Translations under genes and position numbers: made by a program
Origin: UBA12481 sp942493265
GTDB taxonomy: Bacteria; Bacteroidota; Bacteroidia; Bacteroidales; UBA12481
NCBI GenBank assembly: GCA_942493265.1
Contig: OW818688.1
Span: forward strand, 2,604,001 to 2,668,000
Direction of reading: 5' to 3'
Length of the DNA: 64,000 nucleotides
The notes under the pieces: model-generated
Seen by the model: the letters and a program-made list of their open reading frames with translations, nothing else
What the model was told of the DNA's origin: nothing
Databases searched by the model: none
Part shown: in pieces, positions 42,396-50,750 of the stretch
Layout: every line of letters starts with the position of its first letter
Position numbering within the stretch: the first letter of the stretch is position 1

Positions 42396-43028
42396 ATGAA
42401 ACTTCTGAACATTATCGCATCACCAAGAGGTGAAAAATCACGATCAATAGCTATATCAGCATTGTTTTTGTCAATTCTCAGGGGGAAATATCCGGACATG
42501 ATCGTTGAAGATCTTGATCTTTTCAAAATGAAATTGCCTGAAGTCTACGGTGGGGCAATAGACGCAAAATATGCCTTTATGGCTGGAGGTGCGCCAAACG
42601 AAGCTTCCATGAATTCATGGAACGAGGTGGCTGCCTTGTCCACTGAATTTGTGGCGGCTGACATATACCTGATTTCGTCGCCGATGTGGAATTTTTCGGT
42701 TCCCTACCGGTTGAAACAGTATATTGATATCATCATGCAGGCAGGGATTTTATTCCGCTTTACAGCCAATGGCGTGGAAGGTTTGGCAAAAAATAAAAAA
42801 ATGTTTGTGGTTTCGTCGAGAGGGAATGATTATGGAAAAGGTACCTACATGAATCAATTTGATTTCCAGGAGCCTTATCTCCGGTCGATCTTTGGATTTG
42901 GCGGCATCACGGATGTAACTTTCCTGAATATCCAGCCATTGGATATTTCGGCTGAAACTGCTGAAATCAGCATGGAAAAAGCCAGGGAAGATGCCAAAGC
43001 CTTGGCTTTAAATTGTGAATTAACCTAA
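42396..43028 (+). CDS. azoR: FMN-dependent NADH-azoreductase / flavodoxin-fold quinone reductase
   Basis: A 210-residue flavodoxin-fold oxidoreductase of the AzoR/AcpD group, which reduces quinones or azo compounds with two electrons. The FMN-binding SPRGEKSRSIAIS lies at the N-terminus, SSPMWNFSVPYRLKQYIDII in the middle and VSSRGNDYGKG as the last FMN loop. Its length matches the family. It stands alone in its region and gives no clue to substrate. The 277 bases after it (43029-43305) contain no gene I can support. Confidence 0.85.
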   Translation: MKLLNIIASPRGEKSRSIAISALFLSILRGKYPDMIVEDLDLFKMKLPEVYGGAIDAKYAFMAGGAPNEASMNSWNEVAALSTEFVAADIYLISSPMWNFSVPYRLKQYIDIIMQAGILFRFTANGVEGLAKNKKMFVVSSRGNDYGKGTYMNQFDFQEPYLRSIFGFGGITDVTFLNIQPLDISAETAEISMEKAREDAKALALNCELT

Positions 43029-43305
43029 TTTGGCTCAACCGGTGGATGGCAGCGACACCTGCATCCGCCTGAATGAATAGCCGGGCATGCCGCTGGGAAT
43101 CCTGGGTAAAATCGGAATTGCCGTCGAAAGTGCCCCAAATGAAGGTCCTTGTAAAAGTACTTCCAAAAATGAACAACACGGAACTAAAAATGTTCTGTTC
43201 AGCCTCTTTTTTTTATAATTTAAGTTGCAAAACATTGTTATTTGGCAAACGAAGATGCTCAATGCTTCGAGGATTGCGCTAATTTTAGGGCATTATATTC
43301 CCAAT

Positions 43306-44712
43306 ATGAAATTAGCAAAAACTGCCTTTCTTCTTTGTCTTTTGAGTAGTGTTATGTTTTTCGTTTACGGTCAGAAACCGGGTCAGGGATCCATAAAACC
43401 GCTTTCATCCAATCAGCAGGATTTTGTGAACCTCCGCTTCGGTATGTTCATCCATTTTAATATCCCGACGTTCATGGATGAGGACTGGGCAGATCCGGAA
43501 GCTCCACCCTCACTTTTTAATCCGGCAAAGCTGAATTGTGACCAATGGGCGCGGGCGGCAAAATCGGCTAATATGTCATATGGTTGCCTGACTACCAAAC
43601 ATCACAGCGGATTCTGCATCTGGGATACCAAAACAACAGGTTATAATGTGATGAACAGTCCGCTGAAACGTGATGTGGTGAAGGAATATGCAGCAGCCTT
43701 CCGGGCCAATGGACTGAAAGTCATGCTGTACTATTCTATTCTTGATACGCATCATAAGCTTCGTCCGGGCTTTATCAACCAAAACCATATCGAAATGGTA
43801 AAGGCCCAGCTCACAGAACTTCTTACCAATTACGGCGAGATTACCGCGCTGATCATTGATGGATGGGATGCCCCATGGTCAAGGATTTCCTATGACGATA
43901 TCCCTTTTGAAGATGTTTATTATTTGGTAAAATCCATCCAGCCCAACTGTGTTATCATGGACCTGAATGCTGCCAAATATCCGGCTGAGGCGCTGTTTTA
44001 TACAGATATCAAGTCGTACGAACAGGGAGCCGGTCAGCATATTTCCAAAGAAAGCAATCGGTTGCCGGCACTCTCCTGTTTGCCCATCAATCGTGCCTGG
44101 TTCTGGAAGAAAACCTTTCCGAGCGAACCGGTAAAGGATCCGAAAATGCTTGTTAATGAAGATATTATACCGTTTAATAAGGTTTTTTGCAATTTTATTC
44201 TGAATGTGGCACCCAACCGTGACGGATTAATCGATGATAATGCCCTGAATGCACTGAAAGAAGTAGGTAAAATGTGGAAGAATGAAGGTTCCGTGGAGGC
44301 TCTGCCGCCAATTGATGCACCCATAATATCTTCCAATATCGCCAAACATCAGCCGGCTGAATCTTCCTGGAGCAGCGATATGGATATCATGGATTTTGCC
44401 AACGATGATAATTTTAAATCTTCCTGGATATCCAATCCAACGGTTAAAGAACCCTGGTACCAGGTATCCTTCGCCCGTGAAATGCCGTTCAACCTGATTA
44501 CCATTGTTGAAAACAAGGCAAATATCACCGGATACCACATTGATTACCGGCTGAACGGGGAGTGGAAGCCATTGCTTGCCGGTGAAAATGCCAGTCGGGT
44601 AAAGGTTCACCGTTTTAACCGTGTGTGGGGCGACAAAGTCAGGATTCGGATTGATGCATCTGGCAATCCACCCGCAATTTCCGAACTCGGTATTTACAAC
44701 GAACGGCAGTAG
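43306..44712 (+). CDS. GH29-like alpha-L-fucosidase with C-terminal discoidin-like domain
   Basis: A 468-residue exported glycosidase. The signal peptide (FLLCLLSSVMFFVYGQ) is followed by the GH29 barrel: NLRFGMFIHFNIPTF, TKHHSGFCIWDTKT and the nucleophile region ALIIDGWDAPWS, where Asp occupies the nucleophile position but the usual WFDG is replaced by IIDG. A coagulation factor 5/8-type (discoidin) domain (about 360-468) follows. It should release fucose-like residues. A sodium/solute symporter gene lies 166 bases downstream. The stop TAG is part of the palindromic repeat at 44709. Confidence 0.82.
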   Translation: MKLAKTAFLLCLLSSVMFFVYGQKPGQGSIKPLSSNQQDFVNLRFGMFIHFNIPTFMDEDWADPEAPPSLFNPAKLNCDQWARAAKSANMSYGCLTTKHHSGFCIWDTKTTGYNVMNSPLKRDVVKEYAAAFRANGLKVMLYYSILDTHHKLRPGFINQNHIEMVKAQLTELLTNYGEITALIIDGWDAPWSRISYDDIPFEDVYYLVKSIQPNCVIMDLNAAKYPAEALFYTDIKSYEQGAGQHISKESNRLPALSCLPINRAWFWKKTFPSEPVKDPKMLVNEDIIPFNKVFCNFILNVAPNRDGLIDDNALNALKEVGKMWKNEGSVEALPPIDAPIISSNIAKHQPAESSWSSDMDIMDFANDDNFKSSWISNPTVKEPWYQVSFAREMPFNLITIVENKANITGYHIDYRLNGEWKPLLAGENASRVKVHRFNRVWGDKVRIRIDASGNPPAISELGIYNERQ

Positions 44713-44755
44713 GGGCGACCCGCGGTCGCCCATTAATCGCAACCTGCGGTCGGCC
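44709..44755 (+). repeat. GTAG-headed palindromic repeat, copy 5, at a stop codon
   Basis: GTAG at 44709-44712 is followed by GGGCGACC / GGTCGCCC inverted arms to 44731 and a degenerate second half to 44755. TAG at 44710-44712 is the fucosidase stop codon, as for copy 3. Confidence 0.75.
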
Positions 44756-44878
44756 AAAATGAATTTGGAATCACACCCGCCCGGCAATCCTGTCAAAAAA
44801 GAAAAAAACAGCCTGTTTTTGCCATATTCAGGTTATATTTATCGGACCATTACAAACCAAAACTAAACATCATCCACC

Positions 44879-46981
44879 ATGCTTTTCGGCCTTCACATCC
44901 TCGACCTGATCATCATTCTGGTGTTCGTCGCAGTTATGCTTTATATCGGTAAGCAATCAGAGAAAAAGAATAAGAATACCGATGATTTTTTTCTTGCTGG
45001 CAGAAAGCTCGGCAAAGCGTACCAGTTCTTCCTGAATTTCGGCACCTCTACCAATGCCGATCAGGCAGTTGCAGTTTCAAGGGAGGTATACCGGCAGGGA
45101 ATCGGCGGTATGTGGATACAGTTTCTGGTATTATTTCTCACACCATTCTATTGGTTTTCAACCTTTTTCTTTCGCAGGGTAAGGCTTACCACCATCGGCG
45201 ACTATTTTACTGAACGGTTTAACAGTAAATTCCTTGGAGGCAGCTATGCCGTTTTTACCCTGCTGATGGCTTTGCTGGGTGGAGGGGTAGGATATATGGT
45301 TGCAGCAAAAACAATGGTGGCCATGACACCCAAACCGATCGAAGTATGCACTCCGGCCGAACAGCGAAGCATATCTGAATACAAAGAATTCCAGGTTCTG
45401 CGTAATGAACTGGCAGCCGGATTGTCAGCAGATGAGAAAATCCGTTATGATCAGCTTAACGATAAAAACAAAAAGGGAGAACTTCATTCCTTCTTTTCCT
45501 ATACCAACGAGATCTGGTTTTACCTGATCTATGCACTCGTTGTAGGGATTTATACCATGATGGGCGGATTCCGGGCTGCCGCAATTACGGATGCAATACA
45601 GGGGATACTGATCCTGATATTCTCAATGATCCTCATACCTGCCGGTCTTGCCAAAGTCGGCGGTTTTTCAGGGTTACATGCAAGTATACCGGATTACATG
45701 TTCGAGCTTTTCGGGTCGTCCACCATGAGCGAATATGCCTGGTACACCATTCTGGCCATGTCAATGGCCAACCTGGTGTCGATCGTTGCGGTGGTTACCG
45801 GCATGCAAACCGCCGGATCGGCCACAAACGAAAATACCGCACGGATCGGAATGATCGGTGGAATGTTTACCAAGCGTGTGATTATGGTGTTCTGGGCTCT
45901 TGCCGGACTCCTTGCAATTGGAATTTATGGGGGTTCGCTTAGCGACCCTGATCTGATCTGGGGATTTATGACTAATGACCTGCTGGTTCCGGGTGCCATC
46001 GGACTCATGCTGGCCGGAATCCTCGCTGCCAACATGTCAACACTCAGCGGGACTTCCATTTCTTATGCAGCTCTGTTTATCAGGAATTTATATAAACCAT
46101 TTTATCCGGATAAATCTGAGAAGCATTATCTCTCCGTTGGAAGGGTAGTGATCGGAGCAACGCTTCTGGGGGGTATCGGAATTGCACTTGTTGTGGACAA
46201 TCTGCTTGAACTGTTCCAATATATTATATCCATACCGGCGATCTTCGGAGCCTCTATCTGGCTGGGATTCATGTGGCGCAGGGTGACCAAATGGGCTGTT
46301 ATTGTGCAGGTTGCAGCATGTATCGCAATTTATGCGGTGATCCCGAACCTGTTTCCTGCCCTGGATTCGATCAAATACAATCCGGCTTATATCGTGGAAA
46401 CACAGCCTTATGAAACTGTCATCAAAACAAAGGCTCTGCAGTCGGATGTGACTGCCGGACTGGCTGTTATGGTTGGGGAAAAGATTGAAAAGAAGGTTAC
46501 CGTTGCACCGGTTGGAATATTCTTTGATAAGGTGGCCCGTGAGAATCCTGATGATTTGGCGTCACCCAAAGTCGGGGTCGACCGTTTTCATGCTGAAATT
46601 TGGGTGATTAGCTGGTTTGGTGTTGATTTAACTCATCTGTCAAAAGCTCAGCTAGTTGCAATGCGCTTCTTTTTCGATGCATTGTTTCCATTCCTTCTGC
46701 TGTTCTTGCTATCACTCTTCACCAGGCCGATCTCAAAAAATCTGCTCGATAACTTTTTTGCAAAACTCCATACTCCCGTTCAGCCCAGTCATGAAGAGGA
46801 TGAGGCTGCACTCGTGAAAGCCCGGGCAAATTTTGCCCAGTTTGACAAGGAAAAGATGTTTCCCCGCAGCCAGTGGGAGTTCCGCAAATGGAAGCGGGTG
46901 GACTATCTCGGATTCTTTGGAAGCTGGGTACTTGTTGGATTGGTGATTTTACTTCTCTGGACCGTTGTGACCATCAAGTAG
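44879..46981 (+). CDS. Sodium/solute symporter (SSS family)
   Basis: A 700-residue membrane protein with about 14 hydrophobic segments. SSS-family features are TDDFFLAGRKLGKAYQFF near residue 34, SREVYRQGIGGMW, IYTMMGGFRAAAITDAIQG and MLAGILAANMSTLSGTSISY. Two insertions are unusual: a charged cytoplasmic-type loop at about 155-205 and a long segment at about 505-585 before the last helices. The substrate is probably a sugar or related metabolite given the upstream fucosidase, but this is inference. It is followed by a repeat-rich gap at 46982-47218. Confidence 0.85.
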   Translation: MLFGLHILDLIIILVFVAVMLYIGKQSEKKNKNTDDFFLAGRKLGKAYQFFLNFGTSTNADQAVAVSREVYRQGIGGMWIQFLVLFLTPFYWFSTFFFRRVRLTTIGDYFTERFNSKFLGGSYAVFTLLMALLGGGVGYMVAAKTMVAMTPKPIEVCTPAEQRSISEYKEFQVLRNELAAGLSADEKIRYDQLNDKNKKGELHSFFSYTNEIWFYLIYALVVGIYTMMGGFRAAAITDAIQGILILIFSMILIPAGLAKVGGFSGLHASIPDYMFELFGSSTMSEYAWYTILAMSMANLVSIVAVVTGMQTAGSATNENTARIGMIGGMFTKRVIMVFWALAGLLAIGIYGGSLSDPDLIWGFMTNDLLVPGAIGLMLAGILAANMSTLSGTSISYAALFIRNLYKPFYPDKSEKHYLSVGRVVIGATLLGGIGIALVVDNLLELFQYIISIPAIFGASIWLGFMWRRVTKWAVIVQVAACIAIYAVIPNLFPALDSIKYNPAYIVETQPYETVIKTKALQSDVTAGLAVMVGEKIEKKVTVAPVGIFFDKVARENPDDLASPKVGVDRFHAEIWVISWFGVDLTHLSKAQLVAMRFFFDALFPFLLLFLLSLFTRPISKNLLDNFFAKLHTPVQPSHEEDEAALVKARANFAQFDKEKMFPRSQWEFRKWKRVDYLGFFGSWVLVGLVILLLWTVVTIK

Positions 46982-47035
46982 TTCTGCTCGTTATTACCGA
47001 CCAGGGGACCTTCTCCCTACAACCGCACCCTTCTC

Positions 47036-47060
47036 TGTCATCCCCGCGAAGGCGGGGACC
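47036..47060. repeat. Dispersed palindrome TCCCCGCGAAGGCGGGGA
   Basis: The sequence TGTCATCCCCGCGAAGGCGGGGACC contains a short perfect inverted repeat, TCCCCGC / GCGGGGA, with a GAAG-like centre. This type recurs in many bacterial genomes as an intergenic element. Confidence 0.6.
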
Positions 47061-47079
47061 TATTCTCGTACCGTTAAGT

Positions 47080-47115
47080 TTTTTGCAGCGTGATGGCCCC
47101 ATCACGCTGCAAAAA
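47080..47115. repeat. 17-bp perfect inverted repeat, possible bidirectional terminator
   Basis: Arms TTTTTGCAGCGTGATGG (47080-47096) and its exact reverse complement (47099-47115) are separated by two bases. With A/T ends it could act as a terminator after the symporter gene as well as being a dispersed repeat. Confidence 0.65.
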
Positions 47116-47218
47116 GCATGATATTTTGTCGCTCGTCATTTAATAGTATTATTTGTCTATATTTCCATCTCGATCCCCGCAGTTTTTTTTACTTTTAAAT
47201 ATCTATTTATCTAAATAT

Positions 47219-48553
47219 ATGGATTACGATTCTAAATTGGAAAGGGTAGCTGTATTGGGAGCTGCAGGCAAAATGGGCAGCGGGATATTGCTGCTCACAG
47301 CCGTTGAGATGGCCGATCTTAGCCTGAAACCGGAAAACAAAGACCGCACCTATGCCATCCAGGCAATTGACGTTTCTTCAGAAGGACTTGCGGGGTTGAT
47401 GAAATATCTCCGCGCTCAGGTGACCAGGATAGCTGAGAAAAAAATGGTGTGGCTGCGCACGATGTATGCCAGCCGAAATGATCTGGTTGAAAACGGACAG
47501 ATCATTCAGGAGTATGTTTTAGATGTTTTGAAAATTGTGAGGCCAACCACCCGTATTGAAGCAGCTTTCGATTGTCAGCTGATTTTTGAAGCCATTAAGG
47601 AAGATCCGGAATTGAAAAAGTCAATATACCGTCAAATAGATGCTGCCAATCCCCGGATACCTTGGTATTTCACCAATACTTCGTCGATTCCGATCGCTGA
47701 ACTTGACCGGGATGCTGGTTTGGAGGGCAGAATTATCGGTTTTCATTTTTACAATCCGCCAGCTGTTCAAAAGCTGGTTGAACTCATCAGTTCCGCCAAA
47801 ACGATGGCGGACCTGGAAACTTTTGCGCTGGAATATGCCGGAAAACTTGGGAAACTTGTGGTTCAGGCAAACGACAGGGCAGGATTCATCGGAAACGGTC
47901 ATTTTATGCGTGATGCCCTTTACGGCATCAATGAAGCTGAACGGCTTGCATCAAACGGTCCGCTGCATGAGGGAATCTGGATGATTAACTCAGTGAGCCA
48001 GGATTATCTTGTACGACCGATGGGCATTTTTCAGCTGATCGATTATGTTGGTCTGGATGTGGTTACCTATATCATGCAGGTGATGAATCCCCATTTTCCG
48101 GGGGAAGAACTTCATAGCGCATTACTGATGAGCTATTTGGCAAAGGGGATCCGAGGGGGGCAGAATTCAGATGGCTCGCAAAAAGACGGGATATTAAAGT
48201 ACGAAAGAGGACGACCGGCGGGTGTTTATGATCTCAATTCAGGCCATTATATTCCCTTTGAAAGTTTCCGGGAATCATGCGAAACACGTCTTGGCCACCG
48301 CCCCGCAACCATCCAACCGTGGAAGCAGGTGGTGGGAAGCAAATCAAGGGATGATTTTTTCAGAAGCCTGTTCGATGAGCTTAAATCAATGAAAACTGCA
48401 GGCTCGGCAATTGCACTGGATTATGCGCGACGTTCAGCAGAGATCGGGCAGCAGCTGGTAGCAGATGGCATCGCCAGGTCGTCTGAAGATGTTAATACCG
48501 TTTTGCTTACGGGATTTTTTCACGCCCTCGGACCGATTAATCAATTTGTGTAA
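47219..48553 (+). CDS. 3-hydroxyacyl-CoA dehydrogenase family protein
   Basis: A 444-residue NAD-dependent dehydrogenase. The Rossmann motif VAVLGAAGKMGSGI is at residues 8-21, IFEAIKEDPELKK is the typical coenzyme-side segment, and GFHFYNPPAVQKLVEL holds the catalytic His. The C-terminal HCDH domain contains IFQLIDYVGLDVVTYIMQ. The protein is longer than short-chain FadB/HBDH enzymes, mostly by insertions, which are not identified. It should oxidise 3-hydroxyacyl-CoA. It starts the acyl-CoA block and precedes a thiolase gene by 19 bases. Confidence 0.83.
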   Translation: MDYDSKLERVAVLGAAGKMGSGILLLTAVEMADLSLKPENKDRTYAIQAIDVSSEGLAGLMKYLRAQVTRIAEKKMVWLRTMYASRNDLVENGQIIQEYVLDVLKIVRPTTRIEAAFDCQLIFEAIKEDPELKKSIYRQIDAANPRIPWYFTNTSSIPIAELDRDAGLEGRIIGFHFYNPPAVQKLVELISSAKTMADLETFALEYAGKLGKLVVQANDRAGFIGNGHFMRDALYGINEAERLASNGPLHEGIWMINSVSQDYLVRPMGIFQLIDYVGLDVVTYIMQVMNPHFPGEELHSALLMSYLAKGIRGGQNSDGSQKDGILKYERGRPAGVYDLNSGHYIPFESFRESCETRLGHRPATIQPWKQVVGSKSRDDFFRSLFDELKSMKTAGSAIALDYARRSAEIGQQLVADGIARSSEDVNTVLLTGFFHALGPINQFV

Positions 48554-48572
48554 TCAAACGGGAAGAAATTAC

Positions 48573-49808
48573 ATGGAAAAGAAAGTTTACATGACAGCCG
48601 GTTATAATACAATTGCCCTGGGCACCGGCCGCAGGGAATTCAACCCGTCGAAACCGAGACCCGGAATCGAACACTATATAAAAGAAGCTGGTTCCGATGT
48701 ACTTTCCAGGATTGGCGGGCCGGATGTGGTGGACGAAACCGTTATCGGCAATTTCATGGCCGGAAGATTTAACGGCCAGGCTCATCTGGGAGCTTTTGCA
48801 CCCTTTATTAATGAAGGACTTATGGGAAAGCCATCCATACGGGTTGAAGGAGCCTGCGCATCTGGCGGACTTGCTTTACTGACCGGAATAAAATCAGTTT
48901 TGTCGGGTTCGGCTGAAGTGGTACTGACTATTGGGGTGGAGGTTCAGAACAGCGTTAAAGCGGTATATGGAGCCGATATTCTGGCTGCAGCCGGATGGGC
49001 AGCCGATAGGAAAGCGGGTCATGCATTCTTTTTCCCGGGGCAGTTCAGCGACCGGGCAGGGGTTTATTTTGAGCGTTACGGACGCGAACGCACCCGCAGG
49101 GCATTTGCCCGCTGGTACCGCAATGCCATTGAAAATGCAAGATTGTGCCCCACCGCGCAGGAGTATCACAATACGGCAGCTGATCTGGAATCACTTGCGA
49201 TGGCCGAGCCCAACGGCAAAACATTTGTTGACTACCTGAATTTTCTGGATTGTTCTAAGGTTTCCGACGGCGCATCAGCCATCATAATAGCTTCCCGGGA
49301 TGGCCTTCGGAGGATCGGAATTAACCCGGAGGAGGCTGTGGAGATCAGCGGATTTGGACATGCTGTTGGCAATATCACACAAAAGCCTGCGGATCCGGCG
49401 GCGCTCACAACCGGAAAGCTGGCTGCTGAAAAAGCGCTGGCAATGGCTGAAATATCAATAGGTCAGGTGGGTACGGTTGAGCTTCATGATTGTTTTACCA
49501 TCGCCGGGATTCTTGGAGTTGAGGCCCTGGGATTGGCTAAACAGGGAGAAGGTCCCGACTATGTTCTCGCAGGGGAAACCTCACGCACAGGGGAGATGCC
49601 ATTTAACACAACTGGTGGCCTGATCGGATGGGGTCATCCTACAGGTGCCACCGGTGTTCACATGGCTGTTACATTATGGGAACAACTAACAGGGAAAGCC
49701 GGCGATGCCCAGATAAAACTCCGTGCAGCGCGCCCTTATGGCCTCTCCTTAAACATGGGAGGAGATGATAAAACCCAGGTTTCAATTATTTACAAACGTG
49801 GAGAATAA
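48573..49808 (+). CDS. Thiolase (acetyl-CoA acetyltransferase / SCP-x type)
   Basis: A 411-residue thiolase. The nucleophilic Cys lies in IRVEGACASGGLALLTGI, the second motif is ELHDCFTIAGILGVEAL (C-terminal active-site region) and the closing motif is GGLIGWGHPTGATGVHMA. The pattern fits SCP-x/SCP2-type thiolases acting on branched acyl-CoA or acetyl-CoA. The ATG at 48573 is preferred to starts inside the preceding gene. It probably carries out the final thiolysis of the pathway encoded here. Its end overlaps the next gene by 11 bases. Confidence 0.87.
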   Translation: MEKKVYMTAGYNTIALGTGRREFNPSKPRPGIEHYIKEAGSDVLSRIGGPDVVDETVIGNFMAGRFNGQAHLGAFAPFINEGLMGKPSIRVEGACASGGLALLTGIKSVLSGSAEVVLTIGVEVQNSVKAVYGADILAAAGWAADRKAGHAFFFPGQFSDRAGVYFERYGRERTRRAFARWYRNAIENARLCPTAQEYHNTAADLESLAMAEPNGKTFVDYLNFLDCSKVSDGASAIIIASRDGLRRIGINPEEAVEISGFGHAVGNITQKPADPAALTTGKLAAEKALAMAEISIGQVGTVELHDCFTIAGILGVEALGLAKQGEGPDYVLAGETSRTGEMPFNTTGGLIGWGHPTGATGVHMAVTLWEQLTGKAGDAQIKLRAARPYGLSLNMGGDDKTQVSIIYKRGE

Positions 49809-50745
49809 AATTACCCGGCTATTCGGCATCCGTTATCCTGTTATACAGGGCGGAATGGTTTGGTGCAGTGGCTGGAAACTAGCGGCGGCAGTAAGCAATG
49901 AAGGTGGTTTGGGTCTGATCGGTTCAGGATCCATGCATCCCGAAACTCTCAGAGATCATATCATAAAATGCAGGGAGGCAACCAAAAATCCCTTCGGAGT
50001 GAATATTCCTCTCCTCTACCCGCAAATCGATGAAATAGTGAAGATTGTGGCGGATGAAAAGGTGAAAATTGTGTTTACCTCTGCAGGGAGCCCGGCTAAG
50101 TATACCGGTTGGTTCAGGGAGCGTGGAATAAAAGTTGCACATGTTGTTTCAAATCTGCGGTTTGCGCTCAAATCGCAAGAGTCAGGGGTTGACGCCATCG
50201 TTGCGGAGGGTTTTGAAGCCGGAGGCCATAACGGAAGGGAAGAAACCACAACCATGACCCTCATCCCTTTGATACGTTCGGAAATCCACCTGCCACTGAT
50301 CGCCGCCGGGGGTATCGCTGGCGGACAATCGATGCTGGCAGCATTTGCCCTTGGAGCTGAAGGTGTTCAGATCGGAACACGCTTTGCAGTATCAGAAGAA
50401 TCCTCTGCACATCCTGCCTTTAAAGAATATGTTATCAGATCAAATGAAGGAGATACCGCCCTTTCGCTCAAGAAATTGGCACCGGTAAGGATGATGAAGA
50501 ACCGGTTCTGGGAGAAGGTAAGGAAACTGGAAGAGAATGGCGCTTCACCGGAGCAGTTAAATGAAATCCTGGGTAAAGGCCGGGCACGACTTGGGATGTT
50601 TGAGGGTGATCTTGACGAAGGTGAACTCGAAATCGGTCAGGTCGCTGCTCTGGTAAATCAACTTCAACCGGTTTCTGTGATCATGGCAGAAATTATCCGG
50701 GAGTTTAATCAAATGGCAGGCAGTTTATCCACCCTTAAATTCTGA
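49798..50745 (+). CDS. Nitronate monooxygenase-family flavoprotein
   Basis: A 315-residue TIM-barrel FMN protein of the NMO/2-nitropropane dioxygenase family. It shows NKITRLFGIRYPVIQGGMVW, VSNEGGLGLIGSGSM, AEGFEAGGHNGREETTTM (FMN loop with His) and AAGGIAGGQSMLAAFALGAEGVQIGTRF. The related FabK enoyl reductases share this fold, so a CoA- or ACP-thioester reductase or oxidase is possible given the neighbours. The GTG at 49798 begins the family N-terminus; an ATG at 49765 would overlap the thiolase by 44 bases. Confidence 0.85.
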   Translation: MENKITRLFGIRYPVIQGGMVWCSGWKLAAAVSNEGGLGLIGSGSMHPETLRDHIIKCREATKNPFGVNIPLLYPQIDEIVKIVADEKVKIVFTSAGSPAKYTGWFRERGIKVAHVVSNLRFALKSQESGVDAIVAEGFEAGGHNGREETTTMTLIPLIRSEIHLPLIAAGGIAGGQSMLAAFALGAEGVQIGTRFAVSEESSAHPAFKEYVIRSNEGDTALSLKKLAPVRMMKNRFWEKVRKLEENGASPEQLNEILGKGRARLGMFEGDLDEGELEIGQVAALVNQLQPVSVIMAEIIREFNQMAGSLSTLKF

Positions 50746-50750
50746 TTTCA

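Noticed and set aside
43029..43305. A gene remnant in the gap after the azoreductase.
   Set aside because: Short frames on the minus strand look partly protein-like, but I recognise no family and cannot support a call.
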